Source: Geobacter sp.
GTDB taxonomy: Bacteria; Desulfobacterota; Desulfuromonadia; Geobacterales; Geobacteraceae
Direction of reading: 5' to 3'
DNA length: 64,000 nucleotides
Assembly (NCBI GenBank): GCA_016177775.1
Contig: JACOUQ010000032.1
Location: 82,791-146,790, forward strand
Part shown: positions 53,413 to 62,748 of the stretch, piece after piece
Position numbering within the stretch: the first letter of the stretch is position 1
How the letters are laid out: every line of letters starts with the position of its first letter
The notes under the pieces: generated by a model
The model's database searches: none
The model's input: only the letters and a program-made list of their open reading frames with translations
What the model was told of the DNA's origin: nothing
Program-made: the position numbers and the translations under genes

Positions 53413-55779
53413 TTATTCGCCAGCATCGCCTTTACCGCCATCATCGTCGTAAACCTTTGGTTCTGTTCCGGAAACAAAGCATTCCATGACGCTTCCCTCG
53501 CTCCCATCGCGGGCAAGCTTGCCGGTTTTGGGGTTGATGGACGCAAAAGTAACGTTTTCCGGCGGCATGAAGGTTTCAGAAGGAAGCCTGGCAAGCGATT
53601 TCTGCATGAACTCTGTCCAGATCGGCGCGGCTGCCTGGCCTCCGGTGCCAGCCGCACCCAGGGAGCGCTCCTGGTCGAATCCTACCCATACTCCTGCAAG
53701 AAGTTGCGGCGTAAAGCCTATGAACCACGCGTCCTTCATGTCATTGGTCGTGCCGGTTTTACCCGCCACCGGCCTTCCCAGCGCCCTGGCCCGCTGGCCG
53801 GTGCCGCTCGACACGACGCTCTCCATGAGATTGGTCATGATATAGGCATTTTCCGGCGCAACAACAGGCACGGGGAGCGGCGGAGCGGTCTCTTCCAGTA
53901 CCTTGCCGCTGCCATCCTCGACTTTGGTGACGAAATAGGGGGTAACCTTCATCCCCCCAGAGGCGAATACCGCGTAGGCAGAGGTAAGCTCCAGAGGGGT
54001 TACGCTGGAAGAGCCGAGCGCCAGCGTCAGATTGGGATCGAGTGGCGAGGTGATGCCGAGCCGCGTGGCATATTCGATGGCAGTGTTGACGCCGATGGAG
54101 TCGAGGATCTTGACACTCACCGAGTTGATGGAATTGGTCAGGGCCTCCCGCATTGTTACCGGCCCGCGGTAGATATTGTCATAGTTGCGCGGCTTCCAGG
54201 CCTTCTCCTTGCCGCTGTCGTATTCCGCCGGGGAGTCCTCTATGATAGTGGCCGGGGTCATCCCCTTTTCCAGGGCCGCCCCGTAGATGATCGGCTTGAA
54301 CGCGGAACCGGCATTGCGCCTGGCCTGGATCGCCCGGTTGAACTGGCTCTTGTTGAAATTGTATCCGCCGACCATTGCCTTGACCCCGCCGGTCTTCGGA
54401 TCGAGCGCCACAATGGCCGCCTGCACCTGCGGCTCCTGGTCAAGGGCGAAGACCGCGCCGGCCTTGTTGGCGTCGGGTGTCTTCACGGATACCTCGACCA
54501 CCGATCCGAGAGATATGGCTTTACCCTTTTCGGCAGGCTTGCCCCAGGCATCGACCAGCGCCGCATTACCAGCCCAGGCCATGTCGCTCCGCTTCAGGAT
54601 GCCTGTCCGTTCGCCGACGCGCACGGTCAGCTCCTTTTTGGCTGGATTCATCCCCACCACCACCCCTTGATAGGTGGCGCCCGCCTTGAGGCTGGCGGTG
54701 TCGATCCCATCCTCGATCTTTTTGCAGAAAGGCTCCAGAGTCTCCGCAGTCAGATACTGGAGCGGGCCGCGGAACCCCTGCCGCTTGTCGACGGCCTTGA
54801 GCCCGTTGACCACCGCCTCATAAGCGGCCTTCTGCATCTCGCCGTTCATGGTGGTATAGATCCTCAGCCCCCCCTTGTAGAGGAGGTCTTCGCCATATTT
54901 CTGCTCCAGCTGAATCCGGATATTTTCCAGGAAGTAGGCCGACTGCTCGCCGTTCACAATCTTCCGGGGATGGATGACAATCGGGGTGCTCCTGGCATGG
55001 TCCGCCTCGGCCTGGGTGATGTATCCCTCTTCCACCATCCTGGTCAGGACGTAATTCTGTCGCTCCTTCGCTTTGTCGAGGTGCTTTATGGGGGAATAGG
55101 AGTTCGGGGCCTTGGGGAGCCCGGCCAGCATGGCCATTTCGGCCAGATTGAGCTGGTCCACATCCTTGCCGAAATAGCTCTCCGCAGCCACTTGGACTCC
55201 ATACGACCCGGCGCCAAGGTAGATCTGGTTCAGGTATATGTAGAGGATATCGTCCTTGGAGAGTCGCTTTTCCATCCGGGTGGCGAGGATCGCCTCTTTG
55301 ATCTTGCGGGAGAACTTCTTCTCCGGGGTGAGGAGCATGGAGCGGGCCACCTGCTGGGTGATGGTGGAAGCGCCCTCCTTTTTCCGCATGCTGATCAGGT
55401 TCTTGAAGGCGGCCCGGAGGATGCCGAGATAGTCGAGCCCCTTGTGCTTGTAGAAGTTGGAATCCTCTGCGGCCACGAATGCCTGGATCAGTTTCCGGGG
55501 AATCTTGTTCACCGGCACGACCGTCCGGCGCTCCAGGTAGAATTCCCCAACGAGGCTTCCTTCCTCCCCCAGGACCTGGGTGACGATCGGGGGGTGATAG
55601 TCGGCGAGCCGGTCCACCTTGGGGAGCTTCAACAGGATAATGGCGGAATAGCCGATGGTGAAAAGGAGTGCCAGAACAAAGATGGCCGCGACCACCTTCA
55701 GAAGTTTCAGGGTGGGGGGAGTGCCTGCCCTGCGGGGGAGCTGCCGGCGGGTTTTCTGCTTACCTGCATAGAGCTGCAT
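53413..55779 (-). CDS. Class A penicillin-binding protein 1A
   Basis: The product is 788 residues from ATG 55779. A membrane helix (about 27-50) precedes the transglycosylase domain (FVAAEDSNFYKHKGLDYLGI, EGASTITQQVARSMLL, KRLSKDDILYIYLNQIYLG) and the transpeptidase domain with the active serine in GSAFKPIIYG, SINSVSVKIL, and KTGTTNDMKDAWF. It polymerises and crosslinks peptidoglycan. It ends in an acidic low-complexity tail. It is divergent from the diheme lipoprotein gene. Confidence 0.94.
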   Translation of the reverse strand: MQLYAGKQKTRRQLPRRAGTPPTLKLLKVVAAIFVLALLFTIGYSAIILLKLPKVDRLADYHPPIVTQVLGEEGSLVGEFYLERRTVVPVNKIPRKLIQAFVAAEDSNFYKHKGLDYLGILRAAFKNLISMRKKEGASTITQQVARSMLLTPEKKFSRKIKEAILATRMEKRLSKDDILYIYLNQIYLGAGSYGVQVAAESYFGKDVDQLNLAEMAMLAGLPKAPNSYSPIKHLDKAKERQNYVLTRMVEEGYITQAEADHARSTPIVIHPRKIVNGEQSAYFLENIRIQLEQKYGEDLLYKGGLRIYTTMNGEMQKAAYEAVVNGLKAVDKRQGFRGPLQYLTAETLEPFCKKIEDGIDTASLKAGATYQGVVVGMNPAKKELTVRVGERTGILKRSDMAWAGNAALVDAWGKPAEKGKAISLGSVVEVSVKTPDANKAGAVFALDQEPQVQAAIVALDPKTGGVKAMVGGYNFNKSQFNRAIQARRNAGSAFKPIIYGAALEKGMTPATIIEDSPAEYDSGKEKAWKPRNYDNIYRGPVTMREALTNSINSVSVKILDSIGVNTAIEYATRLGITSPLDPNLTLALGSSSVTPLELTSAYAVFASGGMKVTPYFVTKVEDGSGKVLEETAPPLPVPVVAPENAYIMTNLMESVVSSGTGQRARALGRPVAGKTGTTNDMKDAWFIGFTPQLLAGVWVGFDQERSLGAAGTGGQAAAPIWTEFMQKSLARLPSETFMPPENVTFASINPKTGKLARDGSEGSVMECFVSGTEPKVYDDDGGKGDAGE

Positions 55780-55950
55780 GAATGGAGGCACCTCACTCTT
55801 GAGGATAATCTGCTTTCGCAGATATTGAAGAGTAACGCGGTTACGGGCCGAATTCAAGCAGATAATGGGGCGTCGGGGGAAGGGGTGGCCCTTGTTTTGC
55901 CCCTGCTTTATGCTATCCTTTTCACACGATCAAGAAAAGGAGCAGCTTTC

Positions 55951-56292
55951 ATGAAAAAATCATCGTCCCTTCTGCTGCTGTTGTCCGTTGTCGCCGCCAG
56001 CGTATCAGGCTGTGCCATGTTCACCTCCTGGAAGAGCATCCCTCCGCCGGGGGGGTGCGATCAGTGCCATTCCCTCCCGATCTCCGCCAACTGGCACGCT
56101 ATTTACAAGGCCCCCAACCTGAATGACGAGAAAAACCGCCCCTATTTCCAGACCGAGACCTACAACCTGCCGCAGACGGACAAACCTGCGTCCCCGCTGG
56201 AGCAGCGAAAAGTGGAGGAGCTCCCCTGCTTCGACTGCCACAAGACGCCGACACCGGCCCACAAGGAACGGAAGGGAAGGTTCCATCATTAA
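55951..56292 (+). CDS. Diheme lipoprotein cytochrome c upstream of pyruvate kinase
   Basis: The product is 113 residues. A lipobox VSGC (Cys21) ends the signal. Two haem sites are present: CDQCH (36-40) and CFDCH near 93-97, with His-rich ends. AAAGGAG lies eight bases before ATG 55951. The pyk start lies only two bases after its stop, so the two are co-transcribed. An open frame of over 850 codons covers the same strand through the PBP gene, but only this end has a start signal and haem motifs. Confidence 0.85.
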   Translation: MKKSSSLLLLLSVVAASVSGCAMFTSWKSIPPPGGCDQCHSLPISANWHAIYKAPNLNDEKNRPYFQTETYNLPQTDKPASPLEQRKVEELPCFDCHKTPTPAHKERKGRFHH

Positions 56293-56294
56293 TT

Positions 56295-57722
56295 ATGAGC
56301 AAAGCCTTCCGCAGAACAAAGATCATCGCCACCCTCGGCCCGGCCAGCTCTTCGCCGGCCATGATCGAAAAGCTCTTGAACGCCGGAGTAAACGTGTTTC
56401 GGCTGAATTTTTCCCATGGCACCCTGGATGAGAAGGGGGTGCTCATCGAAGCCATTCGCCGCATCTCCGTCAAGGGGGGGCACTCGACCAGCATCCTCGC
56501 CGACCTGCAGGGGCCCAAGATCCGGACCGGCCGGATGCAGAACGGCGCGCTGCAGCTCATCAAGGGGGAAAAGCTGGAAATCACCACCGAGGAAGTGCTC
56601 GGCCAGCCGGGGCTGATTTCCACCATCTACCGCGAGCTCCCCAATGACGTGAAGGCCGGCTCCCGCATCCTTCTGGACGACGGTTTGATCGAGCTCAAGG
56701 TGCAGCAGGTCGAGGGTGGCCGAGTACATTGCACGGTGGTAGAAGGTGGCATTCTCAAGGATCTGAAAGGGATCAACCTCCCCGGAGTGCCTGTCTCTGC
56801 CCCATCCCTCACCGCCAAGGACCGCCGCGACCTGGAATTCTGCCTGGAAAAAGAGGTGGACTTCATTGCCCTCTCCTTTGTCCGTCGCGAGAGCGACATC
56901 AGGGAGATCAAGGAGATCATTGCCGACAGGGGGAAGAACATCCCTGTAGTGGCCAAGATCGAAAAACCCGAGGCACTGCGCAACTTCAAGTCGATTCTGC
57001 GCGCCGCGGACGCAGTCATGGTGGCACGCGGCGACCTGGGAGTGGAAATACGGCCCGAAAAGGTGCCGCTCATACAAAAGAAAATCATCCACGCCTGCAA
57101 CGAGGCGGGGAAGCCGGTCATTACCGCCACGCAGATGCTCGAATCGATGATATTGCACCCCAGGCCGACCCGCGCCGAGACCTCGGACGTTGCCAATGCC
57201 ATTCTCGACGGAACCGACGCGGTAATGCTCTCGGGAGAAACCGCCTCTGGCGCCTTTCCCGTGGAAGCTGTGAACATCATGGCCAAGGTGGCAATGGACG
57301 TGGAAAGCGTGGAACAAAGACGACCTCCGCTCCGTTCGGGGCACAACCACACTGTTCCAGAGGCGGTAGCCGAAGCCGCCTGCCAGGCGGCCACCACCCT
57401 GCGGGCCAAGGCAATCGTGGTTTTCACTCAGGCGGGGAGCACGGCCACCCTAATATCCAGGTTCCGGCCCCGGCTCCCGATCATAGCCTTCACGCCGTTT
57501 CCGGATATCCAGCGTCGCCTTTCCATATATTGGGGGGTGAAGAGCCGACCGGTGGGTTCCATGCGCAACACCGACCAGCAGCTTGCGGCCGTGGAGCAAA
57601 CCTTGCTGGCGCTAGGCTTTAAAAAAGGGGACCTGGTGGTGATTACCATGGGAGTGCCGATCGAGACGCGCGGCTCCACCAACCTGATGAAGGTGCACAA
57701 GCTGGGGGAAAAGGCGCTTTGA
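56295..57722 (+). CDS. pyk: Pyruvate kinase
   Basis: The product is 475 residues. Conserved parts are KIIATLGPASSSPAMIEKLL, VFRLNFSHGT, VVAKIEKPEALRNF, MVARGDLGVE and TATQMLESMI. It makes ATP and pyruvate from phosphoenolpyruvate. It lies two bases after the diheme lipoprotein gene. Confidence 0.96.
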   Translation: MSKAFRRTKIIATLGPASSSPAMIEKLLNAGVNVFRLNFSHGTLDEKGVLIEAIRRISVKGGHSTSILADLQGPKIRTGRMQNGALQLIKGEKLEITTEEVLGQPGLISTIYRELPNDVKAGSRILLDDGLIELKVQQVEGGRVHCTVVEGGILKDLKGINLPGVPVSAPSLTAKDRRDLEFCLEKEVDFIALSFVRRESDIREIKEIIADRGKNIPVVAKIEKPEALRNFKSILRAADAVMVARGDLGVEIRPEKVPLIQKKIIHACNEAGKPVITATQMLESMILHPRPTRAETSDVANAILDGTDAVMLSGETASGAFPVEAVNIMAKVAMDVESVEQRRPPLRSGHNHTVPEAVAEAACQAATTLRAKAIVVFTQAGSTATLISRFRPRLPIIAFTPFPDIQRRLSIYWGVKSRPVGSMRNTDQQLAAVEQTLLALGFKKGDLVVITMGVPIETRGSTNLMKVHKLGEKAL

Positions 57723-57746
57723 AATGTGAGACAGATGGAGGAGTGG

Positions 57747-58871
57747 ATGCGAAAGCTGTTCGATGAAACCAGAATCAATGGCATGACCCTGCAGAACCGG
57801 CTGGTCCGTTCCGCCACCTGGGAAGGGATGTGCGACCAGGACGGGCGGCCGACCGAGAAGCTGGCCAGCTACTACAGGATGCTGTCAAGAGGTGGGGCAG
57901 GCCTCATAATCACAGGCTACACCTTCGTCCGCCCTGATGGCAGGCAGCTTCCCGGCCAGATGGGGGTTCATGACGACGCCTTTGCCGGGGACCTTAAATT
58001 CGTGGCCTCCGCGGTCCACCCGGAAGGGGCGAAAATCTGCCTGCAACTTGTCCATGCCGGCGGCCAGACCAGGGAAGCGGCCTGCGGCCGGCAGCCGCTG
58101 GCACCCTCATCGGTAAAGGTGGAGCAGTTTCCGGAACAGCCGGCAGAGCTGACGAAAAGGGAGATCGCGGAAATTGTGGCTGCCTTCGGCGCGGCGGCCC
58201 GGCGAGCAAAGGACGCCGGTTTCGACGCGGTGCAGCTCCATGCGGCCCACGGCTACCTCATCAACCAGTTCCTCTCCCCCCTCACCAACCGGCGTGGCGA
58301 CGAGTATGGAGGCGGAATCGAAAACCGCAGCCGCTTTCTGATGGAAGCGTACCGGAGCGTCCGTCAGGCGGTCGGGAAGGATTTCCCGGTCCTGGTCAAG
58401 ATCAACGGAGGCGATAACCTGGATGGCGGGTTTGAGGTCGATGACGCAGTGGCGGCCGCACGGATGCTCGACGAGGAAGGGGTCAACGCCCTGGAGGTGA
58501 GCGGCGGCACACCTGCTTCGGGAGCAGGAGTCCCTGTCCGCCAGAAGATCGAGACACGCGAGCAGGAAGCATACAACCTGCCGTTTGCCGTCCGGATCAA
58601 AAATGCCGTCAACTGTCCGGTCATGGTGGTCGGAGGCTTGCGGAGCTTCGAACTGGCATCGGGGATAATCCGCAGGGAGGAGGCGGACTACATCTCACTT
58701 GCCCGCCCCCTCATCCGCGAACCGGGCCTTCCCCGGCGATGGCAGGAGGGAGACGAGGCACGGGCCCGCTGCATATCGTGCAACGGCTGTTTTAAGCCGG
58801 GCCTGAAAGAGGGGGGCATCTACTGCGTGGTGGACAGGCTGGAGAGGGAGAGCAGCACTATTTCTCTCTGA
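57747..58871 (+). CDS. Old-yellow-enzyme-type NADH:flavin oxidoreductase
   Basis: The product is 374 residues. ATG 57747 has GGAGG five bases upstream. It is a TIM-barrel flavoprotein: LQNRLVRSATWEG, LQLVHAGGQ, DAVQLHAAHGYLINQFLSP, and VMVVGGL. The end carries CISCNGCFKPG...YC, spaced much like the iron-sulfur motif of 2,4-dienoyl-CoA reductases (C-x2-C-x3-C-x11-C) but with one residue fewer, and the FAD/NADPH domain is absent. It probably reduces activated alkenes. Confidence 0.87.
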   Translation: MRKLFDETRINGMTLQNRLVRSATWEGMCDQDGRPTEKLASYYRMLSRGGAGLIITGYTFVRPDGRQLPGQMGVHDDAFAGDLKFVASAVHPEGAKICLQLVHAGGQTREAACGRQPLAPSSVKVEQFPEQPAELTKREIAEIVAAFGAAARRAKDAGFDAVQLHAAHGYLINQFLSPLTNRRGDEYGGGIENRSRFLMEAYRSVRQAVGKDFPVLVKINGGDNLDGGFEVDDAVAAARMLDEEGVNALEVSGGTPASGAGVPVRQKIETREQEAYNLPFAVRIKNAVNCPVMVVGGLRSFELASGIIRREEADYISLARPLIREPGLPRRWQEGDEARARCISCNGCFKPGLKEGGIYCVVDRLERESSTISL

Positions 58872-58904
58872 CGCCTGCTGAATACAAGCTTACGGGAGGT
58901 CGGC

Positions 58905-59075
58905 ATGAACAGCGAAAAGGCAAAACCGGTCTGCGAGTTCTGCGGGGCGGCAGCAGTCGAAGAAACCGCGGAAGGTTACTACTGCACGTCCTGCAAGAAA
59001 CTGAAAAAGCACGAGGACCGTGCTGTGCATCACGAAGGATTTCCCCATGTGGTGTCGGAAGAGCCGGAGCCGTGA
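58905..59075 (+). CDS. 56-residue zinc-ribbon-like protein
   Basis: MNSEKAKPVCEFCGAAAVEE, then YYCTSCKK: two CxxC pairs 14 residues apart form a small zinc ribbon, followed by a charged tail with HEDRAVHHE. GGGAGG lies five bases before ATG 58905. It follows the ene-reductase by 33 bases and precedes the flavodiiron protein. Function unknown; similar tiny ribbons often bind nucleic acid or partners. Confidence 0.75.
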   Translation: MNSEKAKPVCEFCGAAAVEETAEGYYCTSCKKLKKHEDRAVHHEGFPHVVSEEPEP

Positions 59076-59202
59076 TTCGAGGTTTGGCGACGCCGGAAGG
59101 TTGCACAGTGGTATCTTGCGGACACTCTTTTATTGTCTTGTGTAAACAGGACTGATTTGGTATTGTTTGGCGAACTTTCGGTATTGCGTAAGGAGCGGAT
59201 CT

Positions 59203-60393
59203 ATGAGCGATGTAATAGAGATAAAACCGGGACTTTACTGGATCGGCGCCAGGGACCCCGATCTGCGGACCTTTGACGATCTCTTCCCCACGGAGCAGGG
59301 GACCACATACAACTCCTATCTCATCAAGGGAAGCGAGAAGATCGCCATCATCGATACCGTCAAGGGTGACCGGGCCGAGGAATTCCTCGCCAAGGTGAAA
59401 AGCCTCGTCGATCCCGCAGCGGTGGACTACTACATCATCAATCACACCGAACCGGACCACTCAGGTTCCCTCGCCTTCATGCTCCAGCATTCCCCCAAGG
59501 CGCAGGTCATCTCCACCCAGGCAGCCCACACCTTCCTCGGCAATCTCATCCACACTCCGTTCGCCTCCCACGTGGTAAAGGACGAAGAGGTCCTCGACCT
59601 TGGAGGAAAGCGGCTCCGTTTCATCATCGCCCCCTTCCTGCACTGGCCCGACACCATGTTCTCGCTGCTGGAGGAGGACGGCGCGCTCTTCACCTGCGAC
59701 GCCTTCGGCGCCCATTACTGCGACGGTTCCATCTTCGCCGACGAGCTCCCCGACTACATCAAGGACATGCAGTTCTACTTCGACTGCATCATGCGCCCAT
59801 TCAAGGACAAGGTGCTGGCCGGCATCGACAAGATCCGCAACGAGCGGATAGAGATGCTCTGCCCGAGCCACGGCCCGGTGATCCGCAAGGACCCGTGGAA
59901 GTACATCGACCGCTACGAGGGGTGGTGCAGGCCAAAGAGCGACGGTAAGAAGGTGGTGGTATTCTACCTCTCCCCCCACCACAACACCGAGAAGATGGCC
60001 GAGGCCGTGGTGAAGGGGGCCAGCATTCCCGGCCTGGAGGTCATCAGCAAACATATCACCGACCTCTCCGCCGACGAGGTCCGCGACCTGATGGAAGAGG
60101 CCGACGCCCTGATCTTCGGCGTCCCCACCATCAACCGCGATATTCCCAAGCCGATGTGGGACGTGCTCTCTTACCTCTCCTCGGTGAAGCTCAAGAGCAA
60201 CCTCGGCGCAGTCTTCGGCAGCTACGGCTGGAGCGGCGAGGCGTGCAAGATGACCGAGGAACGGCTCAAGGCCCTCCACTTCAGGATGCCGGTCCCCTTC
60301 GTGCGCACCCCGTTCACCCCCCGCCCCGAGGTGCTGGAGCAGTGCGAAGCGCTGGGGAAAGCGATCTCGGAAGAGGTGTTGAAGAAGCAGTAA
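59203..60393 (+). CDS. Flavodiiron protein (A-type flavoprotein, FprA-like)
   Basis: The product is 396 residues. A metallo-beta-lactamase-like domain carries the di-iron ligands His81, Glu83, Asp85, His86 (NHTEPDHSG), then a flavodoxin domain (VVVFYLSPHHNTEKMAEAV, FGSYGWSGEACK). It reduces O2 to water or NO to N2O, protecting anaerobes. GGAGCG precedes ATG 59203. Confidence 0.94.
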   Translation: MSDVIEIKPGLYWIGARDPDLRTFDDLFPTEQGTTYNSYLIKGSEKIAIIDTVKGDRAEEFLAKVKSLVDPAAVDYYIINHTEPDHSGSLAFMLQHSPKAQVISTQAAHTFLGNLIHTPFASHVVKDEEVLDLGGKRLRFIIAPFLHWPDTMFSLLEEDGALFTCDAFGAHYCDGSIFADELPDYIKDMQFYFDCIMRPFKDKVLAGIDKIRNERIEMLCPSHGPVIRKDPWKYIDRYEGWCRPKSDGKKVVVFYLSPHHNTEKMAEAVVKGASIPGLEVISKHITDLSADEVRDLMEEADALIFGVPTINRDIPKPMWDVLSYLSSVKLKSNLGAVFGSYGWSGEACKMTEERLKALHFRMPVPFVRTPFTPRPEVLEQCEALGKAISEEVLKKQ

Positions 60394-60514
60394 GGAGTCT
60401 TGCGGATGTAAGTATCCTTTGTCACTGAAAAGGCCTGGTGTCGCGTCTATACCTTGACAAATCATTTCTCCAACTTTTCCCGCCCCTTCCCTGTCAACCC
60501 TTTGTAAAAAACAA

Positions 60515-61605
60515 GGGTCAGGCTTTGCATTTGGCGATTTGGTGGAGAAGTTCCACTTTCTCGCCCAAAAGGCCATGATCTGATGCCGACCGTTTCTGTA
60601 TCCGAGCAGCGGCGGCACTCAAGGACGAAACATCGCGACCCATCCTGCGGGAAAGCTCGGTCAGCGAAACTGAGGGGACATCCTGCACAATCCAGGCAGC
60701 CATGGTGCGCGCGTGCGCAAGAGCGCGCTCTTTCCCGCGCCGCGAGAGGTCATCCGGGGAAAGAGAATACCGGTCACAGACCGCAGTGAGAATATCATCG
60801 AGCGATAGTTTTTCATTTAGGCATTGCTCCTCCCCTACGACCCGCTCCACAAAATCCTCGTCTCCGAATACTCGGCTGTCTATGGCCCCTTCGCCATGAA
60901 ATTCAGGCCTGCGGGTATCGGTCAACCCATCTCTGATGAAAGCCACGTACGACCTGATCGCATTTGATCTCTTCTTGGAGAACATCGACAGCGTCGGCTC
61001 CGTCGCAAGCCATGGCAGTGCCTCCTTACCGCAGTAGGCACGGTGGCTGGTCCACTGGTAGTCGTCAGGAGAACAAGCCATCTTTGCCCTCACAGGGTTG
61101 AGATGTACATAGCGGACAAGTTCGAGAAGATATGCATCGCCATCAATCAGCACAGCCTTGTATCTGCCTTGGAAGAGATGACCGGAACGATTGTGGCGCC
61201 AGTTGACCCAGCGCGTGTAACGGAATGAGAGATTCTGCATAATGCGTGAAAGCGGGATGTCGCCGACCTGTACAACCAGGTGGACATGATTGGTCATCAG
61301 ACAGAAAGCGTGTACCTGGTGGCGGAACCGCTCGATTCCCTCCTGGAGCAGGAGATAGAACCGATAGCGGTCCTGGTCCTCGAAGAAGATGTCCTGCTTG
61401 CCGTTACCGCGAAGGATAACGTGATATACGGCGCCGGGGTAATGGATCCGGGGCTTTCGGGCCATGTTCAACCTCACTGGATGTCATGTTGGGATTTCTG
61501 CGTAACGTTGTTACATCGGGAAAATAACGGCAAAGCAATTTCAGCGGCTAATCTCTCTTTTGTGGAAACTATATCAGTTAAATCGCAAAGTGCAAAGCCT
61601 GACCC
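60515..61605 (-). mobile_element. RAYT element with terminal inverted repeats
   Basis: 60515-60540 and 61580-61605 are inverted copies over 26 bases with two mismatches (GGGTCAGGCTTTGCA...). The left one lies in the last codons of the transposase gene and holds its stop codon. Beyond the right end a group II intron ORF is cut off, preceded by a doubled AAACCTATG. Confidence 0.7.
60518..61465 (-). CDS. REP-associated tyrosine transposase (RAYT, Y1_Tnp) with DnaA-like C-terminus
   Basis: The product is 315 residues. ATG 61465 has GAGG six bases upstream. MARKPRIHYPGAVYHVILRG, the HxH metal motif in MTNHVHLVVQ, GHLFQGRYKA and YVHLNPVRAKM are the marks of REP-associated Y1 transposases. The last 80 residues include a helix-turn-helix like the DnaA C-terminal domain. 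Such enzymes cut at GTAG-bearing REP hairpins. The window has seven such hairpins, so this protein may be linked to them. Confidence 0.88.
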   Translation of the reverse strand: MARKPRIHYPGAVYHVILRGNGKQDIFFEDQDRYRFYLLLQEGIERFRHQVHAFCLMTNHVHLVVQVGDIPLSRIMQNLSFRYTRWVNWRHNRSGHLFQGRYKAVLIDGDAYLLELVRYVHLNPVRAKMACSPDDYQWTSHRAYCGKEALPWLATEPTLSMFSKKRSNAIRSYVAFIRDGLTDTRRPEFHGEGAIDSRVFGDEDFVERVVGEEQCLNEKLSLDDILTAVCDRYSLSPDDLSRRGKERALAHARTMAAWIVQDVPSVSLTELSRRMGRDVSSLSAAAARIQKRSASDHGLLGEKVELLHQIAKCKA

Positions 61606-61606
61606 C

Positions 61607-62226
61607 ATAGGTTTCATAGGTTTCTTGATCAGCGACATGAGGATGTCGTGGTTGACGCGGTCAAAGAATTTCTCCAGGTCGATATCGACCACCCATCGTT
61701 TTCCGCTTATGACGTTCTGCCGAGCGGCTTTTACTGCCTGATGGGCGCTCCTGCCGGGTCGGAAACCGTAGGAGCTTTCGGAGAAGTCCGGATCGAACAA
61801 CGGACTCAATACCTGATGTACTGCCTGCTGAATGAGACGGTCTAGGACAGTGGGTATCCCCAGCATCCTTGTGCCGCCTCCCGGTTTCGGTATTTCTACC
61901 TTCAACACCGGTTGCGGGTGGTACTTGCCCGCCAGCAGTTCTTCTCTGATGCGCGGCCACTCTTGTTGGAGATAGCCTTTCAGGGCCGTTACCGGCATCT
62001 CGTCGACACCGGGCGCACCCTTGTTGGCTACCACTCGTGATAAGGCCGCCATCATGTTGCCACGACTGATGATTGCTTCCATCAGCCGTTCCGCCTCGAA
62101 AGAGGAGTGATCCATCCTTCCCGTGACGCTTGCCGCACCAGCCCCGGCACCCTTCGGCTTCCGGCCGCTCCACTCCGGGTTGGCACCGGGCATCTCAGCC
62201 CGGCCTTCTGCTGCTCCCATCGTCAT
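61607..62226 (-). pseudogene. ltrA: Group II intron reverse transcriptase/maturase, N-terminal fragment
   Basis: About 200 residues remain: GNMMAALSRVVANKGAPGVD, EIPKPGGGTRMLGIPTVLDRL, SSYGFRPGRSAHQAV and WVVDIDLEKFFDRVNHDILM are conserved parts RT0 to RT3 of LtrA-type proteins. It then runs into RAYT sequence, without the YADD box, so it is inactive. The likely start is ATG 62115. Confidence 0.88.
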
Positions 62227-62690
62227 CGAAATTCCGGGTTCCCTTTCGTCGTTTCATGTTCCGCCCTTCATCGACTGGTCAGGCCGACTACTATGGCTTC
62301 TGCTGACTTCTGCCGAACATGAGGGAACTGCTTTTCAGCTCCCCTGCACCGGATTTCGCCCAGTGCGGGACGACAGACCTCCCTGGGTAATTCGCGCGAC
62401 CTTCATCCCATATACCCGCCGCATTTACAGCCACACCTTCTGGATGGTATCGGGCTTTGAAGTTACGTGCCTTCTCGCCCAGATGTGACTGCCTCGTATG
62501 CGATTTCTGTTCGTCGGGCCAGGACTTTGCCTGCGGCTTCCTTCAGATTCCGCCTCACGACGGACACCCTTGCCGTCCGGCTAATGGTTCCCACCATCAG
62601 GGTCCATAGAGGACTTTCACCTCCAAGTCAACGATCAACCACCACAGTTGATCATATGGCGCTTGCGCGCCACGCGCCATGCCAGGCGCA
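61607..62690 (-). mobile_element. 5' part of a group II intron, truncated by the RAYT element
   Basis: On the minus strand the sequence at 62690 begins GTGCGCC, the intron 5' consensus, and continues with folded RNA domains for about 460 bases before the reverse transcriptase ORF. The ORF stops in RT motif 3 at the RAYT boundary; the catalytic box, maturase domain and intron 3' end are missing. Immediately before the 5' end is an attC-like hairpin. Confidence 0.72.
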
Positions 62691-62748
62691 CACGGGGTGT
62701 CCGGTTGACCCGCCGTCTTTCTGGGCGGAGTCTAACCGGCTGGTTAGG
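62691..62748 (-). other. attC-like recombination site A, interrupted by the intron
   Basis: Read on the minus strand: GCCTAAC, then a hairpin CCGGTT-GAC-CCGCC paired with GGCGG-GTC-AACCGG. Two bases (complements of 62732 and 62728) are extrahelical, both on the first arm as in known attC sites. The expected GTT core is cut after GT by the intron 5' end. Confidence 0.6.

Noticed and set aside
53704..55950. Very long open frame opposite the PBP1A gene
   Set aside because: It has no start signal or recognisable domain and mirrors the GC-rich codon pattern of PBP1A; only its end after 55951 is a real gene.
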